Source: Nitrospinales bacterium
GTDB lineage: Bacteria > Nitrospinota_A > UBA7883 > JACRGQ01
Assembly (NCBI GenBank): GCA_023248495.1
Contig: JAHFEK010000013.1
Location: forward strand, 1 to 54,074
Length of the DNA: 54,074 nt
Direction of reading: 5' to 3'
Part shown: positions 1 to 10,247 of the stretch, in pieces
Layout of the letters: every line of letters starts with the position of its first letter
Position numbering within the stretch: position 1 is the stretch's first letter
Translations under genes and position numbers: made by a program
Notes under the pieces: generated by a model
Seen by the model: the letters and a program-made list of their open reading frames with translations, nothing else
What the model was told of the DNA's origin: nothing
The model's database searches: none

Positions 1-1
1 G

Positions 2-100
2 GCCCTTATCGCCGTCATGCGGAAACTGCTGCACATCGCCTACGGCATTCTTAAGAACAAAACCGTCTTTAACCCGAAATTGCATATGAAAACGGCTTGA
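2..100 (+). pseudogene. C-terminal end of IS110-family transposase (cut by window start)
   Basis: Frame 2 reads ALIAVMRKLLHIAYGILKNKTVFNPKLHMKTA*, matching the conserved IS110/IS116/IS902 C-terminal 'MRKLL.IAYG.LKNKT.F.P' signature; may be intact upstream of the window. Confidence 0.75.
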
Positions 101-214
101 CGCGCAAGACCGTATCTACCGATTGCTACAAGTTTAAAAATTGTACCAGAAAAATAATATCAGCGGTGCAAATAATTTATCCCATACGGAAAAATAGAAA
201 CTACCCTAAAAGGG

Positions 215-357
215 TTAGTTCGCAGATGCCCGTTTTTTAGGCAGGGTTGGCCCCTTTGCCCCGGTAGCGGCGACAATCCTGTCGCCGTTTGGCGCAACGC
301 GCCAAGATGTGCCGGCCCACGGGCCGATGTATATGCTAAGAGCATGTACCCACCGGG
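215..357. repeat. Multi-hairpin intergenic element, copy 1
   Basis: Consecutive stem-loops CGGCGACA-ATCC-TGTCGCCG (268-287), TTGGCGC-AAC-GCGCCAA (289-305), CGGCCC-AC-GGGCCG (313-326), TATATGCT-AAG-AGCATGTA (330-348), then CCCACCGGG. Confidence 0.8.
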
Positions 358-368
358 AAAGAGAGACG

Positions 369-764
369 CTATTTTTTGATCGGGTGGCCGCAGGCGGCGC
401 AAAAGCGGTCGTCTGCATCGGCTTTCGCGCCGCAACTGGCGCAAAAGCGGGCTTTCTCCCCGGCCCGTTTGCGGGCGGGGGCGGCCTCTCCGGTAGTGGC
501 ATCAAGGCTCTTCATAACCCTCACCGCCTCCGCCTCATAGCGGTTCTTCAACGAGGCGTAGTCGGCTTCGTCAATTTTGCCGGTTTTGTAATCGAATTCG
601 AGGTCCTTCAGCGCCACAAACGCCGCCTCCTTGGCGGAGATGAGCCTGTGCCGTTCGTCCCCTTCATCCACTTCCCCTTCGGCAATCGACGGCCTAACAA
701 ATAACGGATACCCAATCGCGGCCATTACGGCCAATGCCAGCAATACTTCAATCGCAGTTATCAT
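369..764 (-). CDS. Membrane-anchored protein with C-terminal double zinc ribbon, next to ccmH (CcmI-like position)
   Basis: N-terminal TM; C-terminal CASCGAKADADDRFCAACG zinc ribbon; adjacent to and co-directional with CcmH. Confidence 0.6.
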   Translation of the reverse strand: MITAIEVLLALAVMAAIGYPLFVRPSIAEGEVDEGDERHRLISAKEAAFVALKDLEFDYKTGKIDEADYASLKNRYEAEAVRVMKSLDATTGEAAPARKRAGEKARFCASCGAKADADDRFCAACGHPIKK

Positions 765-1264
765 TCTTCGTATTTGTCCAATTCATCGCGCATTTTTTTC
801 AGATAGGGATCGCCTTCACCGCTCGCCGCCTCTTTTTTGGGGGCCGCGTTTGTGGAAACCGGAGCGCGGTTGCCGCTCCACCGTTTGAGGATCATCGCCA
901 CCAACGCGCCAACGGCGGCAATCGCCACGAACGGCATTACCCATGCCATCACGTTAAACCCCTTAAATGTGGGGGCCGCGAGAATCGCCTCACCATGCCC
1001 CTTCACCATTTGATTCATGATCTCCTGCCGGGGAGTGCCGCTGTCCACCATCTGGCGTATCTCTTTGCGCGCCGGAATGGCTTTGTCGCAGGCCTCATGC
1101 GGACAGGTCTTCAGCGTGGTGCCGCAACCGCACAGACAGGCCATGTTCGAAATGAGACTTTCGTACAATGCATCTTTGTCCGCCGTGCCTGCGGGGATCT
1201 GTTCCGCGGCACGCGCACTGGTGAAAATTACCAAGATCGAGAGGATCATCACAAGTTGCTTCAT
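761..1264 (-). CDS. ccmH: Cytochrome c-type biogenesis protein CcmH
   Basis: Signal peptide; CLCGCGTTLKTCPHEAC (LRCxxC-like) motif; IRQMVDSGTPRQEIMNQMV as in CcmH/NrfF. Confidence 0.8.
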   Translation of the reverse strand: MKQLVMILSILVIFTSARAAEQIPAGTADKDALYESLISNMACLCGCGTTLKTCPHEACDKAIPARKEIRQMVDSGTPRQEIMNQMVKGHGEAILAAPTFKGFNVMAWVMPFVAIAAVGALVAMILKRWSGNRAPVSTNAAPKKEAASGEGDPYLKKMRDELDKYEE

Positions 1265-1315
1265 TCGTTCATTTTACCATAATCACGGTGGCGTCCGCCT
1301 GGTCAAGACAACAGG

Positions 1316-3799
1316 TCAAGACAAAGTGGCGGGGACTTTTTGCGCGGATACCTTCATCACCGCGCCGTACTTCACCAGCTTGCGCCGCCCCGTTAGCCGG
1401 AATCCGGGAATCGCCGCGCGGAGTTTCCCCCAAAATCCCTCCAGCGTGCTTTCAAAGCGGAGCGCCGCCTTCCCCCCCTCCCGCTCGAAAGAAATGACGG
1501 TAAGCCCCTCAATGGCCTCTAACGCCGCCTTCACCACATCAATAGCCGGCTCTTCGGGGCCGTCATCCGTCAGCACCCATTGGGTTTTTTCGGTTGCGGA
1601 TTGTATGGAGCGGTATGGCGGCGTTCTTGATTCCGCCCCCTCGATGACAATCCCCCGCTCCAATTCGGCGTTGAGCCGCCGGACTATCGCGTCCGGTTCC
1701 ATTGGCTGGTCAAGATCGATATCAACCATCTCGCATAGCGAGACCGTGCCGACCGGAAGCGCGGTGCCGAAGGCCATCTTGATATGCGGGTGAAATCCCC
1801 CGCTGTGAACGACCGGCATGGCGGCGCGGCGGAGCGCGCGTGAAAATCCGTTAAGCATCTCCAAATGCGCCAAGTAGCGGGCCATCCCCTCTTTCCGGAA
1901 TGTGAGGCGGTATTTAAACGCCGGGGCATCCCCTTCGGCGGCCGGCGCGGGTGAAACAGGCGGAACGGCGGACGCCGGATGAATCACGTTATCGTTGGCC
2001 GGTAGGCCGCACCCCAAGCATCTGTCGAAACGGCAATCGGTGGTCACCACCTCCGCCATGGCGTCTTTCAACTCCCGTTTGAGGTATTTTTTCGAGATGC
2101 CGATATCGAGATGATCCCACGGCAGGGTTTCATCAATGCCGCGCCGCCGCAGGGCGTACTCGTCCGGGTCAACACCGCATTCGGCGAACGCCGCGCGCCA
2201 CGCGTCAAGCTTGAAGTATTCGCTCCAACCATCGAGGCGGCACCCTTTTTCATAGGCGCGCCGCACCACCGCCGCCAACCGCCGGTCGCCGCGTGAAAAC
2301 ACCCCTTCCATCCAGCTCATCTCCACCTCGTGCCCCTTAAGCTGCGCCCCCCGCATCTTGCGAAACGCGTCGGTAAGCATCATCTTTTTACGCATGTTCT
2401 CTTCCATCGAGTGCATCGGCTCCCACTGGAAAGGCGTGTGGGCTTTAGGGACGAATTGGCTCACTCCCACGTTGATGTTCTGGAATTTGTGGTTGCCCTC
2501 GCGCAGGCGGCTGATCTCCCACACCAGCCGGACAATCCCCTCCACGTCGTCATCGGTCTCGGTGGGAAGGCCGATCATGAAATAGAGTTTCAGCTGCCGC
2601 CAGCCGCCGGCCAACACCTTGCGGGCGGTTTCAACAATCTCTTCGTTGGTGATCTTTTTGTTGATGACGCGGCGCAGGCGTTCACTCCCCGACTCGGCGG
2701 TGATGGTGAAACCGGTTTTGCGCACGCGCGCGATCTGCCGTATAAGCGGCGCGGTGAGCGTACCCGACCGCAGCGATGGCAAAGAAATGGAGATGTTCTC
2801 CCGCGCGGTCTTGTCCATTAACATCGTCACCAACGGCTCGATGTTGCTGTAATCGCCGCTGGAGAGCGAGGCGAGCGACACGTCGTCGTAGCCCGTCCGC
2901 TTGAGCGCCGTGTCGATAATCGCCAGGACTTCATCCGGACGGCGCTCGCGCACCGGGCGGTAGGTCATCCCCGCCTGGCAATAGCGGCAGCCGCCGGTGC
3001 AGCCCCGGTCGATTTCCACCGTCAACCGGTCGAACACCGGCTGGCCGTAAGGAATCACCATATCCATCGGGAACGGACTGAGCGAAAGATCCTTGAGAAT
3101 CGCGCGGCGCGGCTCCGGCAACCCCTCGGCAACCGGGGTGATGGCGGCCACGCGGGGGCCGTCGTAGGTAACGTTGAACAACGACGGGACGTAGACCCCC
3201 TCGATATCGGCCAACGCGCGCAGAATGTTTTTCCGCCCGGTTTTTTGCGCTTTCAGTTCGGCGTAACGGTTCGCCAACAGCGGCAACGCCTCTTCGGCGT
3301 CCCCCATCAGGAAAAGGTCGAAAAAAGCCGCCACCGGTTCGGGGTTGAAAACCGACGCCCCGCCACCGATCACCAGCGGGTCGGATTCAGACCGCTCCGC
3401 CGACTCCAGCGGAACGCCGCCGAGTTCCAGCATCGCCAGTATCTCGGTGAAGCAAAGCTCGGTGGAAATGCTGAAGCCGGCGATATCGAACGCATTAAGC
3501 GGATCGTGCGATTCGAGGCTCCGCAGCGGCTGCCCCTCGCGCCGGAGCAGCGCTTCCATGTCCGGTTCCGGCGCGAAAAAACGCTCGGCCCAAAGGCCAT
3601 CGGTGTTATTTACGATGGAATAAAGAATCTTGAGGCCAAGATGCGACATGCCGATGCGGTACAACTCCGGAAAACAGAGCGCCACGCGGCAGCGGACGCT
3701 TCCCGGATCTTTCACCACCGCGCGCACCTCGTTCCCCACGTACTGCGATGGGTTATGCGCTTCGTCCAAAAACGGTTCGTACGGGTGGCGGCTAGTCAT
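1316..3799 (-). CDS. B12-binding-like radical SAM protein fused to DUF2344 (TIGR03960/TIGR03936-type)
   Basis: Radical SAM motif RGCTGGCRYCQAG; C-terminal RLTFRKEGMARYLAHLEMLNGFSRALRRA typical of DUF2344. Confidence 0.85.
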   Translation of the reverse strand: MTSRHPYEPFLDEAHNPSQYVGNEVRAVVKDPGSVRCRVALCFPELYRIGMSHLGLKILYSIVNNTDGLWAERFFAPEPDMEALLRREGQPLRSLESHDPLNAFDIAGFSISTELCFTEILAMLELGGVPLESAERSESDPLVIGGGASVFNPEPVAAFFDLFLMGDAEEALPLLANRYAELKAQKTGRKNILRALADIEGVYVPSLFNVTYDGPRVAAITPVAEGLPEPRRAILKDLSLSPFPMDMVIPYGQPVFDRLTVEIDRGCTGGCRYCQAGMTYRPVRERRPDEVLAIIDTALKRTGYDDVSLASLSSGDYSNIEPLVTMLMDKTARENISISLPSLRSGTLTAPLIRQIARVRKTGFTITAESGSERLRRVINKKITNEEIVETARKVLAGGWRQLKLYFMIGLPTETDDDVEGIVRLVWEISRLREGNHKFQNINVGVSQFVPKAHTPFQWEPMHSMEENMRKKMMLTDAFRKMRGAQLKGHEVEMSWMEGVFSRGDRRLAAVVRRAYEKGCRLDGWSEYFKLDAWRAAFAECGVDPDEYALRRRGIDETLPWDHLDIGISKKYLKRELKDAMAEVVTTDCRFDRCLGCGLPANDNVIHPASAVPPVSPAPAAEGDAPAFKYRLTFRKEGMARYLAHLEMLNGFSRALRRAAMPVVHSGGFHPHIKMAFGTALPVGTVSLCEMVDIDLDQPMEPDAIVRRLNAELERGIVIEGAESRTPPYRSIQSATEKTQWVLTDDGPEEPAIDVVKAALEAIEGLTVISFEREGGKAALRFESTLEGFWGKLRAAIPGFRLTGRRKLVKYGAVMKVSAQKVPATLS

Positions 3800-4913
3800 G
3801 GCGGAATCTCCTCATTCGTATGCTCATCAAGATGCCGATCGCCGCGTAGTTGGTGAGCAGGGCCGAGCCCCCGTAACTAAACAGCGGCAAGGGAATGCCG
3901 ACAATCGGGGTTATCCCGATGGTCATGCTGACATTATAAAGAAAGTGAAAGCCGATCATGCCGGTGATGCCGGCCGCCAGCAGGCTGCCGATACGGTCCT
4001 TCGAGTTGATGATGAGATCCATCATGCGAAGCACAAGGGAAACGAACAGGATAAGCAACAGGAAGACTCCCAGAAAACCGACCTCTTCGGCGTATACGGC
4101 GAAAATAAAATCGGTGTGTTTTTCAGGCAGGAAATTCAGCTTACTCTGCGTGCCGGCGAAAAACCCCTTGCCCAGAAAACCGCCGCTGCCGATGGCGATT
4201 TTGGACTGGATGGTGTGATAGCCGATGCCGAGGGGATCGGTGGACGGATCGATCATCGCCAGCACGCGGTTTTTCTGGTAATCCTTCAGGTTGAACCAGC
4301 CGACCGGCACAAGCACCATCATGCCGATGATAATGGCGATAAGCGCATTTTTCCTGATGCCATTGATGAACGCCATTACGAGAAAAATGACGAACAGCAC
4401 CCCCGCGGTGCCAAGATCCGGCTGTTTGGCAATGAGAAGGGCCGGGATGAGAGTGAGGATGGCTGGTACAAAGAGCTGCTTGAATCCCAGCTCTTCGGAA
4501 AGTTCCCGCGCGTAATTGAAATATTTTGTCAGGGCCATGATGAGAACCAGCTTCATCATCTCGGAGGGCTGCACGTTAAGGCTGCCGACGCCGAGCCACC
4601 GTTGTGAACCCGCAATAATCCGCCCCCCCGCCAACACGGCCACCAGCAAACCAACGGCGATGATATAAAAAAGATAGGCGGGGCGCTCCCATACCCGGTA
4701 GTCCATCATCGCCATGCCGGACATCAGGATGATCCCGTAGATGTTCCACTCAAGCTGCTTGAGGTAGAGGCCGCGAAAGGACGGCGAATCACTGGCGAAG
4801 TTCGCGCTATAAATCACAAATACGCCAAGCAGTGATATCGACAGCGCCAGAAGGAACAGCGGCCAGTCGAAAAGGCTGAACCACTTATTGCCAAGCGTGG
4901 AATTATCGTTCAT
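3792..4913 (-). CDS. rodA: Rod shape-determining protein RodA (SEDS)
   Basis: Polytopic; GSQRWLGVGSLNVQPSEMMKL and FSYGGSALLTNYAAIGILMSI SEDS motifs; adjacent to PBP2. Confidence 0.92.
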   Translation of the reverse strand: MNDNSTLGNKWFSLFDWPLFLLALSISLLGVFVIYSANFASDSPSFRGLYLKQLEWNIYGIILMSGMAMMDYRVWERPAYLFYIIAVGLLVAVLAGGRIIAGSQRWLGVGSLNVQPSEMMKLVLIMALTKYFNYARELSEELGFKQLFVPAILTLIPALLIAKQPDLGTAGVLFVIFLVMAFINGIRKNALIAIIIGMMVLVPVGWFNLKDYQKNRVLAMIDPSTDPLGIGYHTIQSKIAIGSGGFLGKGFFAGTQSKLNFLPEKHTDFIFAVYAEEVGFLGVFLLLILFVSLVLRMMDLIINSKDRIGSLLAAGITGMIGFHFLYNVSMTIGITPIVGIPLPLFSYGGSALLTNYAAIGILMSIRMRRFRHD

Positions 4914-4915
4914 GT

Positions 4916-6796
4916 TTACGAAACCGGCTTTCGCTGAACCCCGGCCTTCGGAACTTCCGCTTTTTGGGCTTCCGCCGCCTTTATCATCGCGTCAAGATGC
5001 GCAGCGATCATGGCCCGGGCCACCGGCGCGGCCGCGGTGCCGCCGTGACCGCCGTGTTCCACTATCACCGCCACGGCTATTTGCGGATCCTCCACCGGCG
5101 CGAAGGCCACAAACCACGCGTGGTCGCGGTATTTTTCGGGGAGCTTGCTTTGATCGATGTTTTGCTCCCCTTCCTTCATTTTCAACACCTGCGCGGTGCC
5201 GGTCTTCCCCGCCACGCGGATATGCGGAACGCGGCACGTCCAAAAGGCGGTTCCCCTTTCGGAGTTGACCACCATATCAAGCCCTTCTTTAATGAGGCTC
5301 GCATTTTTTTGCGAGAGGCCCAATTGCTGCCCGCCAAGCGCTTCGGGGGTGGCCGCTTCATGTTCTCCCAAACGGGTCAGCCGCAAGTTCGGCATCCAGC
5401 CGCCATTCGCCACTGCCGCGACCGCGCGGGCCATCTGTATCGGCGTTACCTGATCGTATCCCTGTCCAATCGCCACCGAAAGCGTTTCCCCCGCGATCCA
5501 TGCCTCTTTCCGGTATTTCTCTTTCCACGCGGAGCTAGGGATAAGGCCCGCCTTTTCATGATCGAGGCCGAGACCGGTGCGTTGGCTCAGCCCGAATTTC
5601 AACGCCATATCATAAATCTTGTCCACGCCTAAACGCAGCCCAACGTTGTAGAAATAAACATCGCAGCTTTGCTCCAGAGCGTGCGTCAAGGTCATGTTGC
5701 CGTGTCCCGACTTTTTCCAGCAGTGATACACGCGCCGCCCAAGCCGAAATGAGCCGTTGCAATGAAAAACCGTGTTTTCATCGATCACTCCCTCTTTCAG
5801 GCCCGCCGCGGCCATCACAAATTTAAAGGTGGAGCCGGGTGGATACACCCCCTGTATGGCGCGGTTATTCAGCGGAAAATAGGGATCGTTCAAAAGACTG
5901 CGCCAATACTCGGTTTCCACACCGCTGGCGAATTCGTTGGGGTTGAAGTCCGGATGGCTCACCATCGCGAGAATCTCGCCGGTTTTAGGGTTGATGGCCA
6001 CGGCGGCGCCGTTTTTCCCCTCCATCGCCTGCTCGGCGGCGAGCTGCGCTTTATAATCAATGGACAGATAAAGGTCGGTTCCCACACCGGGGGGAATGCG
6101 CTTGATCATCTTCAGTTCGCGGCCCGTGGCGTCCACCTCGATGATGTTAACCCCCTTTTGACCGCGCAACAGCGGCTCGAAGCTTCTTTCGATACCGTAC
6201 TTGCCGATAAAATCCCCTTTGCGGTAGTCCTTGTAAAAACCTTGGCCGATCTGATCCTTCGAAATCTCCCCCAGATAGCCCAGTAAATGCGAACTGAAAC
6301 GCTCATATTTGTAGCTGCGAACGGGCCTTACGTCAAGCGACACCCCCGGCAATTCGTAACGATGCTCCTCCAGCCGGGCAGCATCGTCACGGCTGATATC
6401 GTGGGCCAGCACATACGCCTGGAACGGCTGTTGCGCCTTGATTTTCCTCATCGCCTCCTCCTTGTCGAAGGAGATGAGCGTGGCGAGCTTACCCATGACC
6501 GCGGCGAAATCGGGCATATCTTCGCGTATTACCACGATGTTGAATGACGCGCGGCTGCTTACTAATTCCACCCCGGAGCGGTCATAGATCGTCCCACGGT
6601 AATCCGGCAGCGGAATCTGGCGTAACCGGTTGCTCTCCGCCAGTTCCTTTAAGTTATCTCCTTGAATAACCTGCAAATACCACAAGCGAATCAGCAGGAC
6701 AAGGAACACGGCGAGAACAAAGCCGGTGAATATAAAAAGCCGCGACCGAACCATCCGGAAATATTTTTCATCCGACCCATACGCGAAATCCATCAT
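4916..6796 (-). CDS. mrdA: Penicillin-binding protein 2 (MrdA)
   Basis: YPPGSTFKFVMAAAGL (SxxK), VAGKTGTAQV (KTG), N-terminal TM. Confidence 0.93.
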   Translation of the reverse strand: MMDFAYGSDEKYFRMVRSRLFIFTGFVLAVFLVLLIRLWYLQVIQGDNLKELAESNRLRQIPLPDYRGTIYDRSGVELVSSRASFNIVVIREDMPDFAAVMGKLATLISFDKEEAMRKIKAQQPFQAYVLAHDISRDDAARLEEHRYELPGVSLDVRPVRSYKYERFSSHLLGYLGEISKDQIGQGFYKDYRKGDFIGKYGIERSFEPLLRGQKGVNIIEVDATGRELKMIKRIPPGVGTDLYLSIDYKAQLAAEQAMEGKNGAAVAINPKTGEILAMVSHPDFNPNEFASGVETEYWRSLLNDPYFPLNNRAIQGVYPPGSTFKFVMAAAGLKEGVIDENTVFHCNGSFRLGRRVYHCWKKSGHGNMTLTHALEQSCDVYFYNVGLRLGVDKIYDMALKFGLSQRTGLGLDHEKAGLIPSSAWKEKYRKEAWIAGETLSVAIGQGYDQVTPIQMARAVAAVANGGWMPNLRLTRLGEHEAATPEALGGQQLGLSQKNASLIKEGLDMVVNSERGTAFWTCRVPHIRVAGKTGTAQVLKMKEGEQNIDQSKLPEKYRDHAWFVAFAPVEDPQIAVAVIVEHGGHGGTAAAPVARAMIAAHLDAMIKAAEAQKAEVPKAGVQRKPVS

Positions 6797-6827
6797 TGCG
6801 GCGCCGTTGTTCCTATTTCAGCCGTTG

Positions 6828-8195
6828 TCAGAACGGTTCGGTGTTCTTCAGCGGCCCGAAGGTGACGAGCTTTTCGTACACCTCGCGTTTGTAGCGTTCC
6901 AGCGCATCCTTCGTCTCCGCCTCGAAACGCATCACCAGCACCGGCTGCGTATTAGAGGCGCGGATAAGCCCCCACCCACGGTCGAAGTCAATCCTAACAC
7001 CATCAATATCAATAACTTTGTATTTTGCTCGGTAGTACTCCACCAGTTCCTTCACGATGCCAAATTTTTCATTATCGGGGCACTCCACGCGGATTTCGGG
7101 GGTGCTCTCCATGTGGGGCACATCTTTAAGAAAAGCGCTCACCGGTTCGCTTGCAACATCAATGATCTTCAGCATTCTGGCGGTGGCGAAAATGGCGTCG
7201 TCGTAACCGTAGTAGTCCTCGCCGAAAAAGATGTGGGCACTCATTTCGCCCGCCAATGGCGCGCCTTCGTCGGACATGCGCTGTTTGATGATGCTGTGGC
7301 CGGTAGCGCTCATAATCGGAATACCGCCATATTTTACAACCCATTCCGGAAGGTTGCGGCTGCACTTCACGTCAAAAATTACCTTCGCCCCTTTGCGGCG
7401 CGAAAGAAGATCGCGGGCAAAAATCATCAGCACCTGATCGCCGTATAACAGATTCCCTTTTTCATCCACAACGCCGATCCGGTCAGCGTCTCCGTCATAA
7501 CCGATGCCGAGCGCAGCACCATGCTTTACAACGGCTTCGCGCAGTTGGAGGGTGTTTTTCAAAACTGTGGGGTCGGGGTGATGATTCGGAAAGCGGCCAT
7601 CCGGCTCACTGAACAACTCAACAACCTCGCATCCCATCTCTTTGAAAAGACGGGGTGCCAATAGCCCGCCGCAACCATTTCCGCTATCGATTACCACTTT
7701 TATCTTTTTCTTGAGCTGTATCTTTTCCTTCACCATTTTGATGTATGGTTCGATCACGTCTGCTTTTTTTATCGTGCCTTTACCGGCAACGAACTTCCCT
7801 GCCTGCATCTCGCGTGCAAGCTCTTGTATTTGCTTGCCCCAAAACCCAACCGTGTTGATAATAAGCTTGAACCCATTGAATTCTGGTGGATTGTGGCTAC
7901 CGGTAATCATCACCGCGCCATCGGTCTTCAAGTGGTACTCCGCGAAGTAGAGAACTGGCGTAGGAACCCTTCCAATATCAACTACATCGCAGCCCGTTGC
8001 GATAAGCCCTTTTGATAACGCCGCGAAAAGTGAATCACCCGAAAGCCGCACGTCGCGCCCGACGACAACGGTCTTCCCCTTGGCCGCTATCACGCGCGAT
8101 CCAAAGGCACGGCCTAACTTTTCAACCACATCGGGGGTAAGGTCTTTTTCCACCACACCACGAATATCGTACTCACGGAAGATTTCCAGATTCAT
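6828..8195 (-). CDS. Phosphomannomutase/phosphoglucomutase
   Basis: MITGSHNPPEFNGFK active-site loop, GYDGDADRIGVVDE metal loop, GEMSAHIFF; start set at MNLEIFREYDIRG. Confidence 0.93.
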   Translation of the reverse strand: MNLEIFREYDIRGVVEKDLTPDVVEKLGRAFGSRVIAAKGKTVVVGRDVRLSGDSLFAALSKGLIATGCDVVDIGRVPTPVLYFAEYHLKTDGAVMITGSHNPPEFNGFKLIINTVGFWGKQIQELAREMQAGKFVAGKGTIKKADVIEPYIKMVKEKIQLKKKIKVVIDSGNGCGGLLAPRLFKEMGCEVVELFSEPDGRFPNHHPDPTVLKNTLQLREAVVKHGAALGIGYDGDADRIGVVDEKGNLLYGDQVLMIFARDLLSRRKGAKVIFDVKCSRNLPEWVVKYGGIPIMSATGHSIIKQRMSDEGAPLAGEMSAHIFFGEDYYGYDDAIFATARMLKIIDVASEPVSAFLKDVPHMESTPEIRVECPDNEKFGIVKELVEYYRAKYKVIDIDGVRIDFDRGWGLIRASNTQPVLVMRFEAETKDALERYKREVYEKLVTFGPLKNTEPF

Positions 8196-8211
8196 GCGTC
8201 CTCCCTTCGGT

Positions 8212-9249
8212 TTAAGCCGCGTATTGCGCCTCTTTATTTTGGTTAAAAAACCGTTCAACAAGTTCTTTCAATTTCTCCAAATCCTCCAAAACCGTCACCT
8301 CTTGCCGGAAACGCCGGGCATCCGCCAAGCCCTTGGAGTAGTACATCATGTGAGCGCGTAACGGTCCGATGCACCGCCGATCACCCAAAAATTCCCGCAT
8401 CCAGCCGACGTGTTGCAGGATGGTGTCGGAATCTTCAACGGCGGGGGCCGGCTCGCCCCGCTTGATGGCGGAGAAGATGGAGGGATGCCCCACCGCGCCG
8501 CGTCCGATCATCAAGCCGTCCACGCCGGTCCGCTCCAGCCATTTGCGCGCGTCATCAACGGAGTGGATATCGCCGTTGCCGATGAGTTCGATGTGCGGCA
8601 GGTCGGCGCGCAGCCGGGCGACCGCGTCGTAATCGATGGGGCCGCAGAATTTATCCGCCACGGTGCGGGCGTGGACGGTGATCCGCTTCGCCCCGGCATC
8701 GGCGGCAAGGCGGGCCACGTCGAGGCCGGTCTTGCTCTGATGATTTTTGCCGGTGCGTATCTTGATGCTGACGGGAACCTTCACCGCGTCCGACACCGCT
8801 TTCACGATGGCGGCGGCGCGTTGCGGATTTTCCAGCAACGCCGAACCGGCGCCGTTCCGCACGACTTTTTTCGCGGGGCACCCCATGTTGATGTCGATAA
8901 ACAAAGGCTGAAATTGCTCCACGCGGCGGGCGGCCTCCGCCATCACCGCCGGGTCGGAGCCGAATATCTGGATGGAGGCCGGGCGCTCGTCTTCGTGCAG
9001 GGCGGCCAAGTCGACGGTCTTCTTGTTTTCGCGCACGAAGGCGTTGGCGCTAATCAGCTCGGTCACCACCTCGTCGGCCCCGAAGAGGCGCGCCATGCGG
9101 CGAAACGGCTGATCGCTCAGCCCCGCCATGGGGGCGAGGATAAGCTTTACGTCTCCGCTACAGCGGATTTCCGCGCCGGATTGCATGCGGCTGGCTTCGC
9201 AGGCTTCGCCGCCGCTTTGCCGATTCCGGCGCTCCTGGGTATTTTGCAT
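8212..9249 (-). CDS. dusB: tRNA-dihydrouridine synthase DusB
   Basis: LAPMAGLSDQPFRRM, DINMGCPAKKVVRNGAGSALL, TVHARTV, IGNGDI motifs. Confidence 0.92.
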   Translation of the reverse strand: MQNTQERRNRQSGGEACEASRMQSGAEIRCSGDVKLILAPMAGLSDQPFRRMARLFGADEVVTELISANAFVRENKKTVDLAALHEDERPASIQIFGSDPAVMAEAARRVEQFQPLFIDINMGCPAKKVVRNGAGSALLENPQRAAAIVKAVSDAVKVPVSIKIRTGKNHQSKTGLDVARLAADAGAKRITVHARTVADKFCGPIDYDAVARLRADLPHIELIGNGDIHSVDDARKWLERTGVDGLMIGRGAVGHPSIFSAIKRGEPAPAVEDSDTILQHVGWMREFLGDRRCIGPLRAHMMYYSKGLADARRFRQEVTVLEDLEKLKELVERFFNQNKEAQYAA

Positions 9250-9306
9250 ATCTTTTTATTGTAGCGCAAAGCCGCGCCCGCCGCACGAATATCATAGGAA
9301 AAAGCT

Positions 9307-9355
9307 CTGGATCCCCGCTGGAGTTTACCCCGTACTTGATACGGGGCGAGGATGA
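9307..9355. repeat. Nested palindromic repeat (ATCCCCGC...ACCCCGTA-CTTGA-TACGGGG...GAT), copy A
   Basis: Near-identical to 53955-54004. Confidence 0.7.
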
Positions 9356-9466
9356 CAATCCGGTGTCATGCCGGACTTGACCCGGCACCCGGATATATTA
9401 TCAAAGCTTCCCAATCGGCCCACCGGGCCGAAATGCCACAAAGCAAAACCTGCCCAGAACCCCGCG

Positions 9467-10132
9467 CTACGCGTTCTTCCCTTCGAGGCGGTAAACTTTT
9501 TCGCGCATCGCGGAGAGGCCGCGCTTTTTGAACGGCTCCAGTTCCGCGCCGGTCATATCCACCTCGCATAGTTTATCGATATTGAAGTGGGGGGAATAGA
9601 GCCGGGTCACCTCGTCTTCGGCGACGGCAAAGGGGGGGCCGGTCATTTTGCTTTGATCGTATTCCACGGTCACCAGCGCCACCCGCGCGGCGGGAGGAAG
9701 TTTTTCCATGACGGCATCGGCATACCGTTGCCGCATGGATGGGGGGAGCGCGATGAGCGAGGCGCGGTCGTACATCGCCCCCGCCGCCGCGAGCCGCGCG
9801 GCGGTCAGCGCGAAGAAATCGCCGCAATAAATGGTGACGCCATCGGCGGTAAATTTTTTAAACGGCGGCTCGTGCGTCACCGTTGGAGGAAGCCGGTTCT
9901 CGCTGAAAAAATCGTTCGCCGCGATCTCGCTCAGTTCCACGCCGATGACCGGATGCCCTTGTGACCGGAGCCAAAGCATGTCGAGGCTTTTGCCGCAAAG
10001 CGGAACAAACACGGGCGCGCCGGGCGGCAGGCCGAGTCCGGGCCAGAACGTCCGCAAGTGCGCGTTGATGGTCTCCTGATGAAAACCGATCTGGTTCTCT
10101 TGCCACCGTTGATGCCAAAAATCCGGTTCCAT
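9467..10132 (-). CDS. tpm: Thiopurine S-methyltransferase
   Basis: MEPDFWHQRWQENQIGFHQ...NAHL and VFVPLCGKSLDMLWL typical of TPMT. Confidence 0.9.
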   Translation of the reverse strand: MEPDFWHQRWQENQIGFHQETINAHLRTFWPGLGLPPGAPVFVPLCGKSLDMLWLRSQGHPVIGVELSEIAANDFFSENRLPPTVTHEPPFKKFTADGVTIYCGDFFALTAARLAAAGAMYDRASLIALPPSMRQRYADAVMEKLPPAARVALVTVEYDQSKMTGPPFAVAEDEVTRLYSPHFNIDKLCEVDMTGAELEPFKKRGLSAMREKVYRLEGKNA

Positions 10133-10247
10133 AACGGCAATACTACGCGAGGCGGCGGAACATCTCAAGTTCTCCGCGCCCCTCTCTTCCAGTGGGGATA
10201 CCCGTCGGAAACACCACCGGGGAGAAGTTTACTTTCAGAATCAAAAA

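Noticed and set aside
3630-4607. 325-aa + strand ORF
   Set aside because: Antisense to rodA; low-complexity His/Asp-rich translation typical of a shadow ORF.
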